From Glandiceps talaboti (lineage: Eukaryota; Hemichordata; Enteropneusta; Spengelidae): a stretch of DNA of 64,000 bases. The stretch is taken from assembly GCF_964340395.1 (NCBI RefSeq), contig NC_135569.1:12158519-12222518 (forward strand), read 5' to 3'. A program made the translations under genes and the position numbers. How positions within the stretch are numbered: position 1 is the first letter of the stretch; each line of letters opens with the position of its first letter. The notes under the pieces were generated by a model. It worked only from the letters and a program-made list of their open reading frames with translations, did no database searches and was not told where the DNA came from. Of the stretch, positions 23,626 to 64,000 are shown piece after piece.

Positions 23626-25809
23626 CGCAGTAGGTATACTCTTAAGTATTTGCGTACGCTTGCCTTTGTTATACAAATAACTTGTTATGCTGCAGTGAGT
23701 TTCTATAAGTCAGAGGTGTGTTTGCTCAGATACTGAACAGTGACTTTAAAGGTTTGCGCAAGTCGTAACCACATTCATAACTTTAACCGTTTCATTGACT
23801 TTGTGTGTTTGATATGTCTCTTGCATGGGCGTAGGCTTACATTAAAAGTCAAGAAGCCGACTGTCCATGTAGAGGTTGATCATGTGACCACTTCATCAAT
23901 TTTCAACGCTCCACTACAAAAAAAGATACCATGGTATCATTAAAGAACCACTGACCACATTTGCTCAAATTAGTAGGTATTTTAGAACGTTATAAATCTC
24001 ACAATTGTAAAGCCAGGAGCTGAGGTCGGTAGAGTAAAATTACATTTACACATTCAACTGTCAATATCACGTGCACGTGATGAACGTATAAATACAAAAT
24101 ACACACACACACATACATACATACATACATACATACATACATACATGCATACATACATGCATACATACATACATACATACATACATACATACATACATAC
24201 ATACAAACATACAGATAGACAGACAGGCATATATACATACATACATACATACATACATACATACAGAAAGACATACATACAGAAAGACATACATACATAC
24301 ATAGACAGAAAGACATAGTGGTACATATGTACCAGGGACGCATGCGCGCGCAAACAGACATACAGACAGACACACACACACACATAGACACACACATACA
24401 CAAGCCAACAAAAACAAGCACATTTCATGGCCTTAAAAACGACAGGTTTTAACACTGTGTCGATGGTGGCGCTCGACCGTAGACGTCATGCGCTAAGACA
24501 CAGTACATGCTATATAATTGTTGTTTATTATAAGCCTTCACTGCATAAATGTGTATGAATTCAACCAGATCTTTAAGTTATTGTCCATTCACCCCTCCTA
24601 ACAAAAGCGTGTCTCTCATTCTCCACTGTTACCCTTCTAATGAAGTGGCCTTGCAAGCTAAGGTTTCTGGTCAAGCCCCATCACCATATTCATCAAGACA
24701 TCAACAATCATGGTGATGGCGACGACACTCGTTTACGAACAGAGCATTTCTTCATGACGTAGGTTATTCAAGTAGGGAGCATGCGCATGAGAACATGTCA
24801 CCACTGTATAGAGAAGCTGGGGAAGAGCTTTTTACCAGGAGTCCAATAACAAGAAGATAAAGAGTAGGAAAAGGAGATGCAGAGAAACATGAAGATGATG
24901 ATTTTTGTTTTTATTTATAAATCGACTGACCTACCCATACTTGCTACGAAAAAAAAGTAATGAGAAACATAAACACAGGGTCACCCTAACACAAAGTGCT
25001 TAATTTTTGAATGTTACATCATTAAAGAGACACACAACCAAATATATATAGAACATCACAGTATGGTCGTCAAAAGTATGTCTTAAAATACATTATAACT
25101 AATTACTGACTCTCTTAATAAGGCCTAATAAAAAAATTGTGTGGTTCCGATTATGCTCAATTTTGGACTAGGTGGGGTAGGTAGATTTTTTAATTTTTAT
25201 TTGTTTTCATATTTTTTTTCATATGTGAGTGTCATGTTCAGGTAGTTATGTTTTCCGTTGTTTTCCATGTGGTCTCTGTGTTATTGGTTTCTTCCCATCA
25301 GATGTACAACCATAACAGATTGGACGAACAGTTTTATAGTGTCTTTTTAAGTTGATGTCGGTTTCCACATCCACTATTTCTTGCAAGACAATTTTCACGA
25401 TTTTGATATTTTTTTCTTGAATAGGTAACAGAAAAGTTAGGATCGGTGTGAAAGAGTAGGTGGGACCGGGTAAACAGAACTAAAACAATTTTTTAGGCCT
25501 AATAGTGTAGATAAGAGCCATATCACAGAGTGATGAAGTAAAGTTGATTAAGATCGTGATCACTACATCACAAATAAATAGCATTGATTTGCCTACTCTC
25601 GAAAACCTTTACCACGTATAAATTGTTTATGTCTCTCATTGCAGTGAGAGTTATAGAAGGCATTCCGTAAACTCCGTGATTGATAATTTTAGTATGCCCT
25701 CTTGTAGGCACTGTTATCACAGTTTTTGCAGCAGATTCTTCCCGTGCCATTTAGTCACTTTCGTGAAATCTGTATTATGTTTGACGTCTATCTAAATAGT
25801 TTTACAATA
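23626..25809. other. Spacer upstream of gene A; no gene seen
   Basis: No supported exon. About 24103–24400 is a compound (acat)n/(acag)n/(ac)n microsatellite. Short ORFs such as 23740–23943 and 25568–25750 lack homology or splice context that I can see. Confidence 0.5.
24103..24400. repeat. Compound (ACAT)n/(ACAG)n/(AC)n microsatellite
   Basis: Interrupted tetranucleotide repeats with embedded gcatgcgcgcgc and acagac stretches. Confidence 0.93.
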
Positions 25810-26265
25810 GAAGTAATCTGCGCAGGAACAAAATCAGAATGGATACATTTGTTGCTTTTGTCTGTCTTTTACAGAGGGTGATTTATATACATTGTAATAC
25901 AATTTTTGCTTGTGTCTGTCTCTTACAGAGGGAGATTGATATATTTTGCAATACAAAAGTGATGCATTTCATGTCTCTTGCAGAGGGTGACTTACTAAAC
26001 AAAGACTATATAAATACAGCGCGCCCCTGTCATAATTTTGACAGACAAAACAACACATATATCATATGATTATACACTACTTGAGGACCATACTAGGCAG
26101 ACAATACACCAATTGTGTTACAATGTATATAAATCACCCACTGTAAGAGACAGACACATGTAACAACTGTTACAGTATTACAATGTATATAAATCACCCT
26201 TGCACGAGACAGTCACAATAAACAATTGTATCCATTCTGATTTTTGCTCCTGCACAGCTTCTTTC
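25810..26265. mobile_element. Foldback element with tandem sub-repeats in its arms
   Basis: The left end (gcgcaggaacaaaatcagaa, tggataca) pairs with the right end (tgtatccattctga, tttttgctcctgcac) in inverted orientation. Inside, a unit of about 50–60 bp with 'tgtctgtctcttacag', 'gggtgatttatatacattgt' and 'aataca' occurs two to three times in the left arm and twice, inverted, in the right arm. The centre is near 26000–26070. It is about 455 bp with no ORF. It looks like a non-autonomous hairpin transposon. Confidence 0.7.
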
Positions 26266-27036
26266 TTCTGGTGTTACAGTAATGTCATGTTTGTCTTGTT
26301 AGGGACAATCGCACGATGTCACGCAAGCTCAATAAACGAACTTCGTACTTTTTAAAGGGGGTTCTGGCGTCAATGTGATTGCTAAAGTTCGTTTTCGGAC
26401 TTTTAACCAAATTTCGAAAACTTTCACGCCTTCAGCAATGACATGTTCTGTATTAATTATTGAGATGTTGATAAGCTGATTAAATTTACTGCTAATGTGA
26501 CAGGCCGGGTTTCATTAGTATTTTAATGTGTTTACTATATATGTTGGTGATTGTTTTTGCATTTGTGCATTCAGAGAGTCATTACTTCACTATGGTTTAC
26601 ACCATTTACAAACGTGTCGATGTCCCACTTGTGAACTTTCGTTTATGGGGAGGGGGAAGGTGGTTTTGACCTTTATTAAGTTCAATTTTGATTACTGAGC
26701 TTAAGATACATTGTGGGATCGTCCCTAACGTAAACGATGTTGCTTATAAGCCCAATCCTAATGTATATAATAGATAATGACGATAAATAATATATCAAGT
26801 AGGAATTATAACATAAATATAAATACTTAATGATATGACTAAATTTCATGATACCATAATGGTGATGCTAAATCTAAAAAAACTGTAATTTACAGAGCAA
26901 ACACATAAGATTATATTACCATAAAATATTTTGCGATGAAAAAATAACCCAGAAGCAAATATTCACATAAACAAACAAACAAACAAACAAACAAACAAAC
27001 AAACAAACAAACAGATACACACACATACACATAATT
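26266..27036. other. Spacer between genes A and B; no gene seen
   Basis: AT-rich. It includes the probable 3' UTR of gene B and an (aaac)n run at about 26969–27012 just after its stop codon. Confidence 0.5.
26672..26677 (-). terminator. Possible poly(A) signal of gene B (AATAAA)
   Basis: The nearest minus-strand AATAAA I found lies about 360 bp past the gene B stop. Position is plausible, but no other element supports it. Confidence 0.3.
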
Positions 27037-58838
<31,802 letters not shown>

Positions 58839-58929
58839 TTTCTAACAATCTGCTCTCTGAATATCCTGTTCTTATCGACAGCCGTCACTAAAGAGAAGAT
58901 AAAACTGTCCTGGATGAGATATGTTGCAA

Positions 58930-59000
58930 CACTTTTCATGTTAGTGTTCACTAGCTCTGTTTGATACAACCACGCAGACATGAATAAGAAACTGCATATG
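58930..59000. mobile_element. Terminal fragment of the foldback MITE family
   Basis: tttgatacaaccacgcagac, atgaataagaaactgcata matches one arm of the elements at 20251–20640 and 60333–60696. It sits 90–160 bp upstream of the gene B start codon, in the presumed 5' UTR or promoter. Confidence 0.6.
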
Positions 59001-59728
59001 CTCAACAGATTTATATCTGCTTCCAGAATAATGGAAATTTAAATTTGATATAAATTTTTCAGTAATGTATATTGCTGTCCTTAAAATAACATCGTCTTGG
59101 GATATAAATATTGAAAATTACGGACGTCTTTCTTCCGGATAATTTACAATTATTTTCCTTATTTTGAAATGTCAAACTGTATGTATGCTATTGTTGTTAT
59201 TGTGAACAAATGACGTCATAACGTACCGTTAACGTATCTTCAATAATGCATTGTCATTCTGATTAGTTTATTTGTTCATATAAACTATTAATGTTATCAA
59301 GGAAATTACTGAAACGGAACAGTGCACCATCGTTAATTATTTACAACGAAGTCATCAGTGGTATAATCATACACTGTTTGTCAGTGTTGAGAATTAGACT
59401 CTATAAATTAGATGATATAACATATCTGATATATCTATATATCTATCTATATATATATATATATATATTTTTTTTTTTTTGTTTTTTTTTTTTTGGGGGG
59501 GGGGGGTTGTTCAGGAACTATTGCGCTCTGCCACTGCGGTATAGAGCACTGTCTTAGCAGATTGATACTCACCGAGTTATATATATATATACAACTGCAG
59601 TTGTCTGATGATCGCACTATGCGTGAAACTCCGAGTTACAACCAAGAAAGAGTTCCAGTACTACCAAAACTATTACGCTCTGCCACTGCGGTATAGAGCG
59701 CTGTCTTAGCAGATTGATATTCACCGAG

Positions 59729-59786
<58 letters not shown>

Positions 59787-60332
59787 TTACTATATACTGT
59801 GTTTATCGAATTATCCAAACTTGAGTTTTATTGGGCGTGCTGGCGGATTTGGAAAATTTAAACATTGTAACATCTTATCACAGTCTGAAAGAAGGTTGAC
59901 CTTTTTTAGACATAAAATAAGAATTTTAAGCGATAGAAGATTGGACCAGAAGGAGGGCTGTCACCCAATGTGGCGGTAACTTTGCTTTTGACTTCCAGCA
60001 AAACGTCATGTATAGACAGTTTTTTTTGAGCTCGTGGGTGAGAAATAGAGAAATGTATCATACACAGTTTCTTTTTGTGACCAGTATATGTATGCGAACA
60101 ACACGAAACTAGAACTCGACCTTTATAAGGCTTTATCTGAATTATTCAACACTTCTTTAAGAGACAAAATTAAGTAAGTCAATTGAATTAGCCTTGAATA
60201 TGGGAGAATTGTTCACTTTACATCTTAAAAAACCACGAGTGCGTAAGTATATATGGAGTTGCGCAAATAAGATCAGCATGACTGCATACGTAGCAGCTTT
60301 AAGAAAGTCGATTTTCTTTAAACATTCATAGA
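59001..60332. other. Upstream flank of gene B; no gene seen
   Basis: Contains T- and G-homopolymers (about 59466–59506), a 75-bp direct repeat pair and (ta)n tracts (listed). No supported exon. Confidence 0.5.
59516..59784. repeat. Direct repeat pair each ending in (TA)n
   Basis: 59516–59590 and 59668–59784 share 'aactatt(g/a)cgctctgcca', 'ctgcggtatagagc(a/g)ctg', 'tcttagcagattgata(c/t)' and 'tcaccgagttatatatata'. Both end at the same point in (ta)n, as a short retroposon with a microsatellite tail would. No RNA polymerase III box could be confirmed. Confidence 0.65.
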
Positions 60333-60696
60333 GTGAATTTTCTGTTCAGTTTTCTGTTTGATAAAACCATGCAGAAACCAACAAGAAACTGCATAGGCCA
60401 CACTTCAATAGCAACATCGCGCATGTTTTGCTACATTTAGTCTAAATGAAATAATTTCTATGTATTGCAACTCTATGCAGATGTTTTTCTTAGTAGCAAA
60501 TACACGATGAAGGGCGCATAAAATGTCCGTTACTGTGTTTCATTGATTTCTGTATGGCGGTATGTGTAGTTCATTTCAATTAGTCAACAAACTGTACTCA
60601 TTCAATCTTGCTATCTTAAAGTGTGGCATGTCCAGTTTGTTACTTGTTTCTGTGTGGTTGTATCAAACAGAAAAGCTGAACGGTACTTTGAAATTC
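60333..60696. mobile_element. Foldback MITE, full copy
   Basis: The left arm tgttcagttttctgtttgat, accatgcagaaaccaacaag pairs with the right arm cttgtttctgtgtggttgta, tcaaacagaaaagctgaacg. Its interior matches the 20251–20640 copy closely, e.g. ttttgctacatttagt and gcaactctatgcaga. Confidence 0.8.
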
Positions 60697-61354
60697 GCTG
60701 TACTAGGTTTTCAAAATATTAAACAGCCTCTTGTGTAAACTGTCAGATTATAACCGAAATTTATGAACATGACTGAAATGTGAATGCAGGAAGACTTTGT
60801 CGACAACCTCCGCTTTCATGTTGGTGCGATTCATATTTACAAATTTCGAATACGCACCTGACAATTAATCATATTTAGGACTTGGTGTAGTATCGTTGTC
60901 TGCACACAAGTGTCATTTGTTTGCTTAACTCAATCGATTGCACCTAGTTAAAACAAATTGCAGAAATAAAATGGCTAGTATTGAAGAAATCAATTTTTAA
61001 AAAAATTGACTAAATTTATCATCGCCATGGTTTTAATAACAAATGCTAACATTAAGCTTATCACTTTCGGTCGTACGAGACATCACGTAAAATGAATTCA
61101 CAAAAAAATCGATTTTTTAAATATCTGGATTCATTGAATTTCAATTACACCTTCGGTTTAGCAGGTTTCTTGACTAAAGTCACATTGATGTCAAAGTTTG
61201 GGTTGTATGACAAAACAGTAATAATGCTAAGCGGGAGACAGGTTACGTGGAAGCGTTCACGATAGAAATATCAAATAACCGAAATAAATTATATTAGCAC
61301 AGTTATTATTAATCGCAAATGATGCCTGAATGTTAACAAATTTTGAATTTGATA
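60697..61354. other. No gene seen
   Basis: AT-rich sequence without recognisable exons or repeats. Confidence 0.5.
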
Positions 61355-61378
61355 TATATATTTTATAACAACTAAAAA

Positions 61379-61472
<94 letters not shown>

Positions 61473-61526
61473 AAATGTGAATATATACTATATATATATA
61501 GTATTTTTAGTTGTTATAAAATATAT
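61355..61526. repeat. Inverted repeat around a (TA)n tract
   Basis: About 61355–61390 (attttataacaactaaaaat, actatata) is the reverse complement of about 61491–61526 (tatatagtatttttagttgt, tataaaat). About 80 bp of (ta)n and an 'attgaaatgtgaa' island lie between. Confidence 0.8.
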
Positions 61527-62301
61527 AATATTTTCCTTCCGTCAACCATGGAAAACACGAGTTGCAAATAACCCTTTCGTCAGAGGTTTTGAAGAAAAAT
61601 ATATTGGCGAATACAATTATATTACTATAATTGTGATTTTTAAAATGTTGACTTTTGATATTTCGGAGTCGAACATTTTGACGCGCGTTGACGTAAACGA
61701 GCAGAAAATAAATTCTGACTTTAACAACGTTGTTTGGCCGTAGGTCGCTCTTGTTGTGATTTCACGATGGTTATTTCGATTAAGACTAGGTAGTTGCTAA
61801 TTTAAATCGCTTAATTGTGTTTGATTTGCACGCTAGTAAGGAAATGTAAAGTTACCAAGGGGAAATTGGACGTTATAAGTTTATTTTGAGAGTAAAAGTG
61901 TAAGGCGACTCTGATGATCTACCAAATAGGATGATTAAAATCTTGATTCTCAAGGAGAAAATCTGCTTCACTTTATACAAATAAAAGTGTTCATTTGTAA
62001 GAATGTTCGAGCGATATTTTACATTTTACGTTTTATAGCGTGAATGGATAGCAGACGTCTTGAAACTTTGGACATTGAAGCGGGTGAACAAAAAAAATAA
62101 AGTTGTTATACTCGATACTCGATACTACCAAACCAGAAAGACCATAGCGTTTCAAACAGGTAACGCGGCGTATTTTTACATCTCACACAGCTTTGTTTTT
62201 TCGCAAAATTTTGTTACGAATTACACAATTAAAATACAGGCACAGATAACGCACATGCACATGAAATGTTACATTTTATCTCCCAGTAAACACAAAGTAA
62301 A
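61527..62301. other. No gene seen
   Basis: No supported exon; ORFs here have no recognisable domain or splice context. Confidence 0.5.
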
Positions 62302-62386
<85 letters not shown>

Positions 62387-62405
62387 CGCGCGTGCGTGCG
62401 TGCGC
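62302..62405. repeat. (GT)n/(GC)n microsatellite
   Basis: About 76 bp of pure (gt)n followed by (gc)n and (gtgc) units; alternating purine–pyrimidine throughout, which can adopt Z-DNA. Confidence 0.97.
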
Positions 62406-63588
62406 GTGAATCGTCCTTGTTTCATCCTACAGTGATGTTGATTTGTGTTCACAGTGAGTTAAAATGTATCACGTTATATGCTCATAGGCTATCGATGTTT
62501 GTATTTTGTTTTATGTAACTTGTAAGCAAAAAGGTTGTGAGTCCTAATTCAAACTCTATAGTTACTCTAGTTAGGCAGCCATAGACGCTTTAGCAAAATA
62601 CAGCTAGTCATTACTCGTCCCTGTTACGTATTACACGACATTCAAGGACAGTGACTTTGGCGTCTAGACTCTCTTTTTGCTGGTGATTAATTTGAAGGTA
62701 TTTATTGATACGTGTTAATAATAATATTATTTCTGCGTTATAAAAAAAATTCTCGTCGTTACATCCCAAACCACTGTAATACAACATGTTTAGTTTACAT
62801 CACATTATACATATTTAGGATTGTCTTAAGGATAAAATACTGAATATATTATACAAATTGGTGATTTGTAAATTCAAATAATATTACCACTGCGACGTGT
62901 GCGTTTGGTTTGCAAATGTCATAGCGGCCAAATCAAATAAGGAAAGTGAAATATCAATTGTTCATAAATGAAGGCCATTAAAAAGAACTTATAACTAATG
63001 TCTGAAAAGTGTGCCACAACTTAAGCACTTTCCCTGTTATGAAACAAATTCCTAAGAGTAATTTCGTAGGCCGATATAGACTTTTTAGTGGACAAACAAT
63101 TGTGTTATCGAGTCATGTATACGTCGTCTTACGAGCTTTGGTAGTGCTCATTTATGCTTATTAGTTACGTATTTATTTTGGTAGAACTTTGTCATTTAAT
63201 GCATTTTAGTTCATGAACCTACACCAACAGACGTGAAAAGTGCATACATTTTTAAAATCGTATTCCTTGGAGAAATACTAATATGAAATTAATATAAATA
63301 ATGCAAAAAGAGTGTAACAACCGCCGTGTGTTTGAGTCAAGCAAAGTATCTGCTTTCAAACTAAGTAAACACGGTACTCTATTAATGTTGACTTTGTTTA
63401 ATTGGACCTTTCTATTGCTTATAGGTAACATAATACATTCTTAACGAGTGAGAACTTGATATACTATTTTCTGTAACTGGACCCCGTCTAATATCGGCAA
63501 AGGTGTGAGCTTTCAAAGTTGACAATTTCCCCATGGATGTGTGCGTGTTTGTCCGATTCGTCTGTCTGTCTGTCTGTCTATCTGTCTA

Positions 63589-63645
<57 letters not shown>

Positions 63646-64000
63646 TACTTTACAATTTTACAACTTACCTTAGGTTCAACTACGTAGCACTTCCATCACC
63701 AAGACACAGTGAAATGCTCGATACGGTTGGTGCAACTGTCACAGAAACATGAAGTCATCTTTTGCGAGCAAGAAAGCACTAGATTCAAATTTGTACTCGA
63801 GTAAGCTTTTACATCCAAGAGTCACTCATTTGTATCAGATCATGTGATTGGTTGCTATATATAACTTTCGCTTTTGAGATAATATGCTTACTTCCGGACA
63901 ATCTACCTGGCCATGTAGACAGTACCTTGTTATACATGAATGAGCAAGTCACCTGTGTTCTCATTGGCTTGAAATTTATTCATTTCATGCACAAAGTAAA
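62406..64000. other. No gene seen; (CTGT)n near 63560–63645
   Basis: No supported exon. A (ctgt)n tract of about 85 bp lies near 63560–63645. Confidence 0.5.

Noticed and set aside
59519-59575. tRNA-derived SINE head in the 59516/59668 repeat
   Set aside because: One strand has a weak A-box-like string, but no B box and no cloverleaf could be found.
61477-62518. ORFs at 61477–61743 and 62060–62518 as genes
   Set aside because: They start in TA repeats or run into (GT)n and show no domain, splice-site or phase support.

Overview
The window is animal nuclear DNA. It is AT-rich and intron-rich, with GT–AG introns, long simple-sequence tracts, decayed foldback elements and a LINE remnant. The predicted proteins are secreted or membrane proteins built from extracellular modules (CUB, sushi, LDLa, kringle, Link, C-type lectin, mucin WxxW). 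This mix, especially a hevein-like module beside Link and kringle modules and a GRL101/LGR-type receptor, points to a marine invertebrate, most likely a hemichordate or cephalochordate. The species cannot be fixed from the sequence. All exon models below were made by reading splice sites and codon phase by eye; every coding join keeps frame.

Layout. (1) 1–6.8 kb: gene-poor DNA with an 89-bp perfect palindrome inside TA repeats, a frameshifted LINE 3' end and a long-range inverted repeat. (2) 6.8–12.2 kb, plus strand: a two-exon gene for a secreted mucin-like protein. A signal-peptide exon is followed by one exon holding nine nearly identical 145-residue units, each a WxxW (CysD-type) domain plus a Thr/Ser/Pro linker. 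A decayed tail of further units follows to about 13.0 kb. (3) 13–17 kb: minisatellite and other repeats, no gene seen. (4) 17.26–23.46 kb, minus strand: gene A, six exons, 693 aa, signal peptide + four sushi (CCP) domains + two LamG-like domains, with a candidate TATA box and poly(A) signal. (5) 23.5–27 kb: spacer with a foldback element. (6) 27.04–58.84 kb, minus strand: gene B, modelled as 46 exons and 2731 aa. Its order is signal peptide, kringle, EGF, Link, hevein-like module, CUB, an unrecognised module, three CUBs, C-type lectin, EGF, three CUBs, C-type lectin, seven LDLa repeats, LRR-NT, seven LRRs, LGR-type hinge, rhodopsin-like 7TM domain, and a short protein-kinase-like C-terminus. 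(7) 58.9–64 kb: repeats, no gene seen.

The most notable object is gene B. It is a GRL101/LGR-like receptor with a very large carbohydrate- and protein-binding ectodomain, and its cytoplasmic tail resembles a kinase domain whose catalytic loop has lost both key residues (HKH in place of HRD, His in place of the loop Asn). By family knowledge the ectodomain would bind glycans and proteins outside the cell and the 7TM core would couple to G proteins. The kinase-like tail would be a scaffold rather than an enzyme. That working picture is inference. The three genes look independent; all encode extracellular or cell-surface recognition or matrix proteins.
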